Made by a program: the position numbers and the translations under genes
Shown here: positions 1 through 8,346 of the stretch, piece by piece
How positions within the stretch are numbered: position 1 is the first letter of the stretch
Layout of the letters: the number at the start of each line of letters is the position of its first letter
The notes under the pieces: generated by a model
Told to the model about the DNA's origin: nothing
What the model saw: the letters and a program-made list of their open reading frames with translations, nothing else
Databases searched by the model: none
Assembly: GCA_028285035.1 (NCBI GenBank)
Contig: JANQQF010000089.1
Span: 1-32,224 of the forward strand
Direction: 5' to 3'
DNA: 32,224 bases
DNA from: Phycisphaerae bacterium
GTDB lineage: Bacteria > Chloroflexota > Anaerolineae > 4572-78 > J111

Positions 1-50
1 CGGGGGCAACGAACAATGGATCTCCGCTAAAACCACGCGGGGATGACATA
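1..50 (-). repeat. partial copy of a dispersed palindromic repeat
   Basis: Read on the - strand, the first 50 bases begin TGTCATCCCCGCGTGG and then run through a T-rich stretch into GATCCATTG. The repeat at 24355-24432 begins TGTCATGCCCGCGTGT and runs into CATCCATTG in the same way, so the two stretches look like members of one repeat family in opposite orientation. This copy is cut by the window edge, so its second arm cannot be seen. It looks like a non-coding REP/MITE-like intergenic repeat; no transposase is nearby. Confidence 0.5.
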
Positions 51-102
51 AATCGATTTTACGGGTTTTAACTGTTTCGTCTATTAGATAGGAATGATCT
101 AA

Positions 103-2916
103 ATGAAGATTATGTTTCATTCTCAATTTCATTTACTAACTTTGAGCTTATTTCTAAGCCTCAGTTTAGGGTCATTTCACAGTTCAGATAGTGAAGCCAA
201 TCTGCCTATTGAGCTACCCATCTCAGATGAAACCCTAACACAAAACACCTTACCCCTAGCTTTACAATATGCCCTATCTAATAATATTGGTAAAGAGAAT
301 ATGCGTTACCATATTCAGCATAACAGCCTATGGCCTGAGGTTCATAATAATGGTCTAACAATCGCCTTTAAACCAGCGGGTCCACAGTTACATCTGGATA
401 AAGCAATACTTGACCTTCAGTTAGACAGTGTAGGTTATGGCGCGGATCAACGGTTTGTAAAGATGGCACGGCCTACTATTGAAGGCAATCAAATAAGCTA
501 TCATCGAGGTTTGTTGACGGAGTGGTATCGTAATGGGCCATTTGGGTTGCAGCAGGGCTTTACCTTAGTAGAGCGTCCCGCTTACAAATTCAACGATAAA
601 CAAAAAAACTCAATACCCCAACCTCTATTCCCTCTCAACTGCCCCTCAATTCTCCCTTGTGAGAAGCGGCATTTTGTCAACAAACCAAATATGCCGCTTC
701 TCACCCTCAACTTGACGCTCAGTCACGGTTGGCAGGCGACAATTTCGGCAGATGGGCAAAGCGCAATGTTGATTGGGCCGAATGGCAGTCGATTACGTTA
801 TGGAGAGTTGTTTGTATATGATGCAGCAAATGAACAGATACCCGCTTATCTGACGATATTAGAAAAGAATAGCCACAGCATTCTACAAATTCAAGTCGAT
901 GATCGTACTGCTGGCTACCCCTTAACCATCGATCCATTTTTCCAAGCCGCAAAATTAACCGCCTCAGATGGGATGATGAATGACGAATTTGGGATGGGTG
1001 TTGCCATCAGTGGCGATACAGTGGTCATCGCTGCCCCTGAGAATGGTGGTAAAGGTGCGGTCTACGTTTATGAAAAGCCCGCTAATGGTTGGATCACCAC
1101 CGATAGCTTTACAGCAAAATTGACCGCTTCGGATGGGATCACAGACGATGAATTTGGTTCTGGTGTAGCCATCGAAAATGATACGATTGTTATCGGAGCC
1201 GGAGCTAATGATGAAAAGGGTGATGACGCTGGGGCGGTTTATGTGTATGAAAAACCTGCTAGCGGTTGGATAACTACCAGTAATTTTACGGCAAAATTGA
1301 CGGCCTCAGACGCCGGAATAGAAGATCGCTTTGGCAATAACCTAGCCATTAACAATGATACAATTTTTGTCGGTGTGTCTGGTGATGACGACAAAGGTGA
1401 TGGCTCTGGCTCGGTCTATGTTTATCAGAAACCTGCTAGTGGCTGGTCTACATCTAGTCTCTTTACAGCAAAATTAATTGCCTCTGACGGCGCGGCAGGT
1501 GATGGGTTTGGTCGGGCTATCGCCGTGAGTGGCAATATCATCGTGATTGGGGCAATGGGCGATGATGACAAAGGGGGCAATGCTGGAGCCGCCTATATTT
1601 ATGAGAAATCGGCAATTGGCTGGGTGACAACCAGTAGTTTTGCAGCAAAGTTGACGGCTTCGGATGGGGGTGCCACCCAGAATTTTGGGAATGATGTCGC
1701 TATTGATGGCAACGTGGTTGTCATTGGTGCACAGTATGACGATGATAAAGGTCTATTCTCTGGTTCGGCTTATGTCTATCAGAAACCGTTTTTTGGCTGG
1801 TTTACAACAGACAAATTTACCGCAAAATTGACCGCCTCAGACGGGGCCACGACTGACACATTTGGTCATACGGTGAATATCAGTGGGGAAACGATTGTCA
1901 TTACTGCTTTGTTTGAAAATGACAAAGGACAAAATGCCGGAGCAGTTTATACCTACAAAAGACCAATCGGGGGCTGGGTGACAACGGAGGCCTTCGAGGT
2001 TAAATTGACCGCCTCAGATGGTGCGGCTAATGATAATTTTGGTGAGGCTGTGGCAATGAACAATCATACCATCGTTATTGGGTCACCCTTTGATGATGAT
2101 GAAGGTGATAAGTCCGGCTCAGCCTATATCTTTACCGAACCAGCTCCTGAAATCCTTGTTGCTGGCAATCATCAGGAAATTGTAGATGGCGATAGTAGCC
2201 CTGATGTCAGCGATCACACCGATTTTGGCTCAATTTTGATCAACACCACAATAGAAAACACGTTCACTATTTCTAATACTGGCAATCAGCCGCTGTCTAT
2301 TAATCTTGTCAGTTTGAGTGGTACCGACGCTAATCTATTCAATGTTAGTAAGCAACCAGACCCTCTAATCGCTGCGAATAGTAGCAGCACCTTTACCATT
2401 CAATTTACCCCTACTGGTGTTGGCACCCGTCTAGCCAATTTGATCATTTTCAACAACGACAGTGACGAGGCTATCTACAACTTTACCCTCCAAGGATCAG
2501 GTAGCAACTTCGTCCCAGAAATTAGAATAAATGGTAACGAGCAAGAAATTGTAAGTGGGGATATGAGCCCTAGTCCTGATGATGACACCGACTTCGGACA
2601 GGCTGTTGCTGGCGGTAACTCGATACAACAAGAGTTCACGATCTCTAATCTTGGTCTTACAAATTTGACCCTGGGAACAGTTAATCTTACAGGCTCCAAC
2701 GCCAACGACTTTAAAGTCATCCAGCAGCCTCAAAACCCCGTCGCCGCCAAAGGTAGCACCACCTTCTCCATCGAGTTCGCACCCACAGCCTTGGGTTTAC
2801 GCACCGCTGAGATCAGCTTGTCTAACAATGATAGCGATGAGAATCCATACATCTTTGTTATTCAAGGCAGTGGGATAGAAATGCAGTCGGTTTATCTCCC
2901 CTTCGTTATTAAGTAG
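103..2916 (+). CDS. secreted FG-GAP seven-bladed beta-propeller protein with two choice-of-anchor D domains
   Basis: 937 residues. The N-terminus (MKIMFHSQFHLLTLSLFLSL) is a signal peptide. Residues about 45-278 form a beta-sandwich-like module ending in YPLTIDP. Residues about 279-681 hold seven repeats of 54-59 residues, each with KLTASDG, an FG core, a D-rich loop such as GDDDKGD (probably calcium binding, as in FG-GAP/integrin-type propellers) and YVYEKP; seven repeats suit one closed propeller. Two related domains starting PEI at 682 and 805 carry the DFG, FTISNTG and NNDSDE pattern of choice-of-anchor D (ASH/HYDIN-like) domains. The protein ends VYLPFVIK, the C-terminal tag shared by other exported proteins here. 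AGGA at 90-93 lies about 9 bases before the ATG and supports this start. The function is probably adhesion or surface structure; the substrate is unknown. A 46-bp palindrome is embedded in frame at 659-704. Confidence 0.88.
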   Translation: MKIMFHSQFHLLTLSLFLSLSLGSFHSSDSEANLPIELPISDETLTQNTLPLALQYALSNNIGKENMRYHIQHNSLWPEVHNNGLTIAFKPAGPQLHLDKAILDLQLDSVGYGADQRFVKMARPTIEGNQISYHRGLLTEWYRNGPFGLQQGFTLVERPAYKFNDKQKNSIPQPLFPLNCPSILPCEKRHFVNKPNMPLLTLNLTLSHGWQATISADGQSAMLIGPNGSRLRYGELFVYDAANEQIPAYLTILEKNSHSILQIQVDDRTAGYPLTIDPFFQAAKLTASDGMMNDEFGMGVAISGDTVVIAAPENGGKGAVYVYEKPANGWITTDSFTAKLTASDGITDDEFGSGVAIENDTIVIGAGANDEKGDDAGAVYVYEKPASGWITTSNFTAKLTASDAGIEDRFGNNLAINNDTIFVGVSGDDDKGDGSGSVYVYQKPASGWSTSSLFTAKLIASDGAAGDGFGRAIAVSGNIIVIGAMGDDDKGGNAGAAYIYEKSAIGWVTTSSFAAKLTASDGGATQNFGNDVAIDGNVVVIGAQYDDDKGLFSGSAYVYQKPFFGWFTTDKFTAKLTASDGATTDTFGHTVNISGETIVITALFENDKGQNAGAVYTYKRPIGGWVTTEAFEVKLTASDGAANDNFGEAVAMNNHTIVIGSPFDDDEGDKSGSAYIFTEPAPEILVAGNHQEIVDGDSSPDVSDHTDFGSILINTTIENTFTISNTGNQPLSINLVSLSGTDANLFNVSKQPDPLIAANSSSTFTIQFTPTGVGTRLANLIIFNNDSDEAIYNFTLQGSGSNFVPEIRINGNEQEIVSGDMSPSPDDDTDFGQAVAGGNSIQQEFTISNLGLTNLTLGTVNLTGSNANDFKVIQQPQNPVAAKGSTTFSIEFAPTALGLRTAEISLSNNDSDENPYIFVIQGSGIEMQSVYLPFVIK
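659..704. repeat. palindrome embedded in frame in the FG-GAP gene
   Basis: The arms gtgagaagcggcat (659-672) and atgccgcttctcac (691-704) are perfect inverted repeats of 14 bp around an 18-base loop. The palindrome lies in the coding frame of the FG-GAP protein and encodes a Pro/Cys-containing linker between GFTLVERP and the strand LTLNLTLS of the N-terminal module. It has no stop in the gene's frame. It looks like a captured intergenic palindromic element. Confidence 0.7.
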
Positions 2917-2940
2917 TTAACTAAGAGAAAGGATTTTATC

Positions 2941-3069
2941 GTGCATAACATTTTTTTAATCCGCCGTCGCTTTGGCCAAAAGAAGGGCAATCTCATCATT
3001 CTCATCTCAATGATTGTAAGTATTGTGCTTCTACTTTTGGGGCTTGGCTTGTTCTGGCAGATGGCATAA
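2941..3069 (+). CDS. small single-pass membrane protein (42 aa)
   Basis: A GTG-started frame of 42 codons, 24 bases after the FG-GAP gene. AGAAAGG at about 2925-2931 is a good ribosome binding site at about 10 bases spacing. The product has a basic N-terminus (IRRRFGQKKGN) followed by a hydrophobic stretch of about 20 residues (LIILISMIVSIVLLLLGLGL) and ends FWQMA, so it should be a single transmembrane helix with its N-terminus inside. The R-R-x-x-G-Q pattern before a hydrophobic helix resembles the start of TadE/pilin-like proteins, but no prepilin cleavage site or later domain is present. I do not recognise a family. It may be co-transcribed with its neighbours. Confidence 0.5.
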   Translation: MHNIFLIRRRFGQKKGNLIILISMIVSIVLLLLGLGLFWQMA

Positions 3070-3155
3070 TACGCCAGTAAATCAAGCGACAATTTATGCT
3101 CGACCTGTTCTGAAATAATCCTAAAACAAATTCCACATACAAACGGAGCAACATT

Positions 3156-3668
3156 ATGTACAAAAAAAATCGATCCTTCATTTTATTATCTAGCTTGATC
3201 ATCTTAGCCGGCTTGATGCTGGGCTGTAGCAGCATTTTAGGCAGTGAGCCAGTCTCCATTGACGCCTTACCTGTATATCCCGATGCCGTGGCTTTGGAAG
3301 AAGGCGACAATATCTTGGCCGATACCTTGGCCCAGAATACGCAAACGGATGCTGCCGTCCGAGAGGCGGCAGGCGTTGGTGGGAGTACAGTCCAACGCGC
3401 CTTTCAACTACCTGAGAACGTGACTTGGGATGAGGTCAATAGCTTTTATAGCAAAGAATTAGAAGCCGGTGGCTGGTCCAGTGGACTCGGCGGTATTGCA
3501 GGCGGGCTTGTCGATATGAATGAAGTGATGGCTGCTGCCAATCAAGGGGACAGTGGCTTTAACACCACCATTTGGTCGAGAGATGACCAAACGCTCACCA
3601 TCGTCATGATTGCTGATCCGACCAGTCCCGGGGGAAAGGGTTTGTTGTTGTCATTATCGACGCAGTAG
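3156..3668 (+). CDS. small lipoprotein of unknown function
   Basis: 170 residues. The N-terminus is basic (MYKKNR), followed by a hydrophobic core and the lipobox LMLGC, with Cys24 as the expected lipidated residue, so the mature protein of about 147 residues should be anchored to the outside of the membrane. GGAG about 8 bases before the ATG supports the start. The mature part opens with a DALPVYPDAV segment and has a W-x-x-V-N-x-F-Y-x-K-E-L-E-x-G-G-W motif around residues 91-107. YP-x-A followed later by FY...L...GW recurs in small uncharacterised bacterial lipoproteins. The C-terminal part (TLTIVMIAD) is probably a beta strand. The gene lies 30 bases before the next one, so the two are probably co-transcribed. 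The function is not known. Confidence 0.8.
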   Translation: MYKKNRSFILLSSLIILAGLMLGCSSILGSEPVSIDALPVYPDAVALEEGDNILADTLAQNTQTDAAVREAAGVGGSTVQRAFQLPENVTWDEVNSFYSKELEAGGWSSGLGGIAGGLVDMNEVMAAANQGDSGFNTTIWSRDDQTLTIVMIADPTSPGGKGLLLSLSTQ

Positions 3669-3698
3669 ACACATCGAGCACGGAGAGAGGGCAAGCCA

Positions 3699-4553
3699 AT
3701 GTTCGAACCCAGCCAGTTGAAGCCAGCAGCGGCTACAGCCAAAGAAAGTAACAGTAGTTCATCCTTAACGGCTCAAAAAGTAAGCAACCGTTCAACGATC
3801 ACTGCGATTGTGATCCTGATCTTAGCGACCAGTGTCCTGTGTGTGATGAGTTTGATGATCGTTTCAGCCCTTTTTATCACGATGAGTGATCATCAAGATG
3901 CCATCAGGATCAGAGAGCTCATCTCTAAGGCGTTGTTTAATGATGAGAGTGCCGACTCGGACAATCTATTCAACACAAGTAGTGAGACGCTGTTTGAAGA
4001 AACGTTTAATACCAACACTAACGGTTGGGAAACTGGGTTGATCGAAGGGGAGTTTGGTCAAGAAGAAGTCACAATCCAGGATGGTGTGTATACACTCAGC
4101 GTAGCGGGCGAGGAAGCATTCTATGCCGAACAATTATTACCATCTCACACCTTTTCTGACTTTATCCTAACCGTCGAAATGACGCCGCCTGATAGGGCCG
4201 AGCATTACTCCTACGGTGTGACATTTCGGCAAAATGAAGATTTAGAGAGTTATGTCATCGAAATCGGGAATGATGGGCTCTATTCTGTCGCGGCATTCAC
4301 AGATGATTGGGTGATGCTGCAGGATTGGACATTTTCCAAAGCCATTAAGATCGGGGAAACCAATGAGTTGAGCATTCGCGCTGAAGGGAGTTTGATGACG
4401 TTCTGGGTTAATGGGGAAATATTGACCAGCATCGAAGATGACGCGCTCGATAACGGATCAATTGGTCTTGTTCTCGAAACGTTTGAGGATGATCAGCCGG
4501 AGGCTGCCGTCAATTTTGACAATCTTGTTATCAACAGCCTGGATAGTCATTAA
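3699..4553 (+). CDS. membrane-anchored protein with a laminin-G/concanavalin-like domain
   Basis: 284 residues. A Ser/Thr/Gln-rich cytoplasmic N-terminus of about 33 residues precedes one transmembrane segment (about 34-62, TAIVILILATSVLCVMSLM). After a polar linker, residues about 98-280 form an exposed jelly-roll domain: it opens LFEETFNTNTNGWE and holds YSYGVTFRQNEDLESYV, LSIRAEGSLMTFWVNGE and a closing VNFDNLVIN. This is the pattern of concanavalin A-like/LamG or 3-keto-disaccharide hydrolase-type (DUF1080-like) folds found in many Chloroflexota sensor and surface proteins. No catalytic residues could be assigned, so a carbohydrate-binding or structural role is more likely than an enzyme. 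The start follows GGAGAGAGGG. It lies 30 bases after the lipoprotein gene. Confidence 0.75.
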   Translation: MFEPSQLKPAAATAKESNSSSSLTAQKVSNRSTITAIVILILATSVLCVMSLMIVSALFITMSDHQDAIRIRELISKALFNDESADSDNLFNTSSETLFEETFNTNTNGWETGLIEGEFGQEEVTIQDGVYTLSVAGEEAFYAEQLLPSHTFSDFILTVEMTPPDRAEHYSYGVTFRQNEDLESYVIEIGNDGLYSVAAFTDDWVMLQDWTFSKAIKIGETNELSIRAEGSLMTFWVNGEILTSIEDDALDNGSIGLVLETFEDDQPEAAVNFDNLVINSLDSH

Positions 4554-4693
4554 GGGATGATACAGATATTTTTCGCCTTACTTTTGAAAATCACCAGGAA
4601 CAAGCCCAGCCTCTACTTCGTTATGGGCTTCTCCTCTCTCGAATCGGGAAATAGGCTGGGGGAAGCGCCTACTTGCAATCAAAGGATCTTTTA
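4554..4693 (+). other. 140-bp intergenic stretch with overlapping inverted repeats
   Basis: Two alternative stems share a left arm: aagccca (4602-4608) with tgggctt (4624-4630), and cccagcct (4605-4612) with aggctggg (4653-4660). They are mutually exclusive pairings. No T-tract follows, so it is not a standard intrinsic terminator; it could be an mRNA structure ahead of the giant propeller gene or a decayed palindromic repeat. The next gene's ribosome binding site, AAAGGA, is at 4681-4686. Confidence 0.3.
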
Positions 4694-7600
4694 ATGTACC
4701 GTAACATAAAATTCATTTTTTTATTCACACTATTACTCATCATAAACGTCTACACCAGTGCCTGCCTCCCAACCAGCCCTGAATCAGCTCAAAACCCAGT
4801 CATCCTGTCTAATCCCACCTCAATCTCTGCTGAACAAGCTATTGCTGTAGCGGTCAACAATATCGTTCCCACAACAAATGGTTTTCAGTTGAGCCATCCC
4901 CAGCATCAGGTCACCTTCACCGCCGATGGTATTACCTTCGCTCCCATGGGCGGCGGCCCCACCTGGCGGTGGCAATTGCGTGGTATCTCCGCAGCTACCC
5001 ACACAGCCAGTTCTCCTTTGAAGGGGATGGCCCAAGAGACCATTCCCTTCCACCCCGCTTCGACCGTTATTCGGTATGACCGAGGCAGTATCCACGAAGA
5101 GTATCATGCCCGACAAAACGTCATCGAGCAGCAATTTATCATTCCGCAGCCGTTGGACTTGGCTGGAGGAGATTTGGTCATCGATGGCGTGGTCAGTAGT
5201 CTCGGTGATTTCGTCACGGCTGAACATGGTTGGCAATGGTGGACCGATAAGGGGCAAGTCACCTTAGGTGATGTGACCGTGTTTGATGCCACAGGAAAAA
5301 CCCTTCCTGCTACCCTTGAAGTGACCGCCGATAGCACCCATCTCACCGTAGATGGGCAAGCGCTAGCTCAGGCCAGCTATCCAGTCACCATCGATCCAGA
5401 GATTGGCACCAACGATTTCCGCATCTCCGATATGGGTAGCGCCGCGCTTGATGACACCTGGGCCATTGCCCCACAGGTCACGTACAACCATGCAGATAAT
5501 GAGTATTTGGTGGTATGGCAGGGTCGAGATAATCAGGGAATGTTATCAATGTTAGAGTATGAGATTTATGGGCAACGAATTGATGCCAGTACGGGAGCAG
5601 AGGTTGGTAAGAACGACTTCCGCATCTCCGATATGGGGCCGGACGGGGATCAGACTTACAACGCGCTCTCCCCCACTGCCATCTTCAATCCTATAACCCA
5701 AGAATATCTTGTCGTGTGGATTGGCGATGATAACACTGCCTCGCTGGTCAACGGTGAATTTGAAGTATTTGGCCAGTTTTTGGACAAAACAGGCCAGGAA
5801 ATCGGAACAAATGATTTCCGAATCTCTGATATGGGACCTAATGGTAATCCAGCCTATGATGTTAATCCGCAGGCTGATGTTGCGTTGGCCTTTAACTTGT
5901 ATGGCGACTATCTCGTGGTATGGGTGGGTGATGATAACACGAATTCATTGGTTGATAACGAATATGAGGTGTTTGGTCAACGCCTTGATGGCCTCACAAA
6001 AACTGAGATTGGTGACAACGACTTCCGTATCTCTGATATGGGGCTCGATGGGGCAACCAACCAAGCGGCCCGTAGTGTTGACGTGGTTTTTGGTGGCATT
6101 GGCCAGGGTGAGTATCTGGTCGTTTGGGAAGGAATCGAGCTTATACCTCTCCCTTCACCTCTTATCTCAACAATTGAAAGCGAAATTTATGGCCAGCGAC
6201 TCGATGCAAATACCGGAGCAGAGCTTGGAACTAACGATTTTCGCATCTCCAATATAGGAGGCTTTGGCTCAGCAGACTATGCAGGGCAAGATCCAGCCAT
6301 TGCCTATAACAATGATGATAAAGAGTATCTGGTTGTGTGGAGTGCCGATGATAACATTGGGTCACTGGCTGATGATGAGTTTGAAATCTTTGGTCAGCGG
6401 CTGGATAGCACAGGCACCCTCATCGGTGAGAATGACTTCCGAATTTCTGATATGGGACCTGATGGAGACAATAACTACTTTGCCGTTAAGCCTGATGTAG
6501 CTTATAGCCATACGAGTAAAAAATATTTTGTTGTCTGGGAAGGGACAGACAGTATCGGTTCGCCAGCCACGGATCAAAATGAAATCTATGGTCAAATTTT
6601 AGCTGGAGCTACTGGGGCTGAACTCCTTGAAAATGATTTCCGCCTATCAAATATGGGTCCCAATGATGATGGAACAACAGCACCACCCAGTATCCTCACC
6701 ACGCTAGCAAAAACACCAGCAATTGGTCTTGATCATATCAATGGAGGTTATTTGATCGTATGGGGTGGCATCGACACGACCGATATTTTAGAAGGAAATG
6801 AAGTTGAAATTCACGGTCAATTAATGGGCAATAATGATGAGATATCTGGTCCCAATGACTTCCGCATCTCGGATATGTGGAGTGATAAAACCTTCGATGC
6901 TTCTGATCCAGCTGTGGCTTACAATAGCCAAAATAACGAGTATCTCGTCGTCTGGAGCGGTAACAACGGGGTTTGGTTAAATGACACCCAAACCTTTGAA
7001 GTTGAAATATTTGGCCAACGGCTTGATGCGAATACTGGAGCTGAAATTGGTGATAATGACTTTCGCATCTCAACAATGGGACCGAATGGCAATATCGCTT
7101 TTTCAGCCTTTTCTCCAGCCATCACTTACAACAACCAAAACAATGAGTATCTCGTCGTCTGGAGCGGTGATGATAATACTCCACCATTGACGAATAATGA
7201 ATATGAGATATTTGGTCAGCGGCTCAATGCCGAAACGGGAGCCCAGATTGGACAGAATGATTTCCGCATCTCCGATATGGGGGCCAATGGCAGTTCGATT
7301 TATGGAGCAAGCTTCCCGACTGTAGCCTACAACAGCCAAAACAATGAGTACCTCGTGATCTGGGAAGGTGATGATGATTCTGGTTCTTTGGTGAATGATG
7401 AATTTGAAATTTATGGTCAACGCCTTAATGCCGAAACAGGAGCCGAGGTGGGTCAAAACGATTTTCGCATCTCTGATATGGGACCTGATGGGATGAAGGA
7501 TTTCACCATATTTAGTAGTTTTGATGTGACTTACAACAGCCAAAACAATGAGTATCTAGTTGTCTGGAGCGGTGATGAGGACACCCCACCATTAACAGAT

Positions 7601-8284
7601 AATGAATATGAAATATTTGGGCAGCGGCTCAATGCTGAAACAGGAGCCGAGGTGGGTCAAAACGATTTTCGCATCTCTGATATGGGACCTGATGGAACGT
7701 CGGTTTATGGGGCAGCTGATCCAAGGATAGCATATAACCAGTTTAGTAATGAATACTTAGTGGTATGGTGGGGCGATGACAACGTTTCTCCTTTAGTAAA
7801 TAGTGAACTTGAGGTGTTTGGGCAGCGGCTAGATGGAGCTGGGGCCGAGATTGGAGACAACGATTTCCGCATCTCAACAATGGGACCGAATGGCAATACC
7901 TCGTATCAGGTCGATAATCCCCAGGTAGTCTTTAACAGCACCAACCGTGAATATATTGTGGTTTGGGACGGGATTGATGATGGGGATGCTGGTCAAGAAA
8001 TCTATGGGCAACGCCTAAGTGTCACAGGCACAGCGGTAGACACTCATTTTCGAGTCTCTGATATGGGACCTGATGGCGTCACTGGCGGGGGCTATGTTGC
8101 TTTTAAGGCAGCGTTAGCTACGAACAGCGCTGATACATCCAGTTTAATTGTATGGCAAGGGGATGATAATAGTAACGGCTTGGCTGACGACGAGAACGAA
8201 ATTTTTGGGCAACAAGTGTCCTTTACCGCTGACCCAACCCTATCTGGTTCTAACAAAATTTATTTACCACTGGTAACGAAGTAA
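4694..8284 (+). CDS. giant secreted 14-blade beta-propeller protein, paralogue 1
   Basis: 1196 residues from the ATG at 4694, preferred over an upstream TTG at 4673 because AAAGGA (4681-4686) lies just before it and the second paralogue has the same AAAGGA...TTTTAATG arrangement. The signal peptide ends in TSAC, a weak lipobox. Residues about 40-238 are a beta-sandwich module ending YPVTIDPEIG. From residue 240 the consensus NDFRISDMGPDG, then VAYNSQNNEYLVVWSGDDN, then EIFGQRLDA recurs 14 times at about 67 residues per repeat, which fits two seven-bladed propellers. Repeat 4 has a proline-rich loop (IPLPSPL), repeat 8 reads DMWSD and repeat 14 lacks NDF; all three quirks recur in the two paralogues. 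The C-terminus is KIYLPLVTK. The (G)DDN and DNE(F/Y)E loops could bind calcium. The substrate is unknown; adhesion or surface-layer function is inference. Confidence 0.85.
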   Translation: MYRNIKFIFLFTLLLIINVYTSACLPTSPESAQNPVILSNPTSISAEQAIAVAVNNIVPTTNGFQLSHPQHQVTFTADGITFAPMGGGPTWRWQLRGISAATHTASSPLKGMAQETIPFHPASTVIRYDRGSIHEEYHARQNVIEQQFIIPQPLDLAGGDLVIDGVVSSLGDFVTAEHGWQWWTDKGQVTLGDVTVFDATGKTLPATLEVTADSTHLTVDGQALAQASYPVTIDPEIGTNDFRISDMGSAALDDTWAIAPQVTYNHADNEYLVVWQGRDNQGMLSMLEYEIYGQRIDASTGAEVGKNDFRISDMGPDGDQTYNALSPTAIFNPITQEYLVVWIGDDNTASLVNGEFEVFGQFLDKTGQEIGTNDFRISDMGPNGNPAYDVNPQADVALAFNLYGDYLVVWVGDDNTNSLVDNEYEVFGQRLDGLTKTEIGDNDFRISDMGLDGATNQAARSVDVVFGGIGQGEYLVVWEGIELIPLPSPLISTIESEIYGQRLDANTGAELGTNDFRISNIGGFGSADYAGQDPAIAYNNDDKEYLVVWSADDNIGSLADDEFEIFGQRLDSTGTLIGENDFRISDMGPDGDNNYFAVKPDVAYSHTSKKYFVVWEGTDSIGSPATDQNEIYGQILAGATGAELLENDFRLSNMGPNDDGTTAPPSILTTLAKTPAIGLDHINGGYLIVWGGIDTTDILEGNEVEIHGQLMGNNDEISGPNDFRISDMWSDKTFDASDPAVAYNSQNNEYLVVWSGNNGVWLNDTQTFEVEIFGQRLDANTGAEIGDNDFRISTMGPNGNIAFSAFSPAITYNNQNNEYLVVWSGDDNTPPLTNNEYEIFGQRLNAETGAQIGQNDFRISDMGANGSSIYGASFPTVAYNSQNNEYLVIWEGDDDSGSLVNDEFEIYGQRLNAETGAEVGQNDFRISDMGPDGMKDFTIFSSFDVTYNSQNNEYLVVWSGDEDTPPLTDNEYEIFGQRLNAETGAEVGQNDFRISDMGPDGTSVYGAADPRIAYNQFSNEYLVVWWGDDNVSPLVNSELEVFGQRLDGAGAEIGDNDFRISTMGPNGNTSYQVDNPQVVFNSTNREYIVVWDGIDDGDAGQEIYGQRLSVTGTAVDTHFRVSDMGPDGVTGGGYVAFKAALATNSADTSSLIVWQGDDNSNGLADDENEIFGQQVSFTADPTLSGSNKIYLPLVTK
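7433..7695 (+). repeat. 59-bp perfect direct repeat between blades 11 and 12
   Basis: 7433-7491 and 7637-7695 are identical over 59 bases (from gaaacaggagccgagg to gacctgatgg). They are 204 bases apart, which is one blade. The surrounding blade sequence is much less alike at the DNA level, so the identity suggests recent unequal exchange or gene conversion within the gene. Confidence 0.8.
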
Positions 8285-8346
8285 ATAAGCAGAAGCTCTG
8301 TTTATGGTCCAATATTGGTTAGACGTAAGTTCAAAGGATTATTTTA

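Noticed and set aside
4673..4693. TTG codon as start of propeller paralogue 1
   Set aside because: The ATG at 4694 has AAAGGA just upstream, and paralogue 2 has the same arrangement; the TTG has no ribosome binding site and would spoil the signal peptide.
5411..8100. Regularly spaced short repeats that could suggest a CRISPR array
   Set aside because: They are protein-coding blade repeats about 200 bases apart, in frame, with variable spacing and no cas genes nearby.
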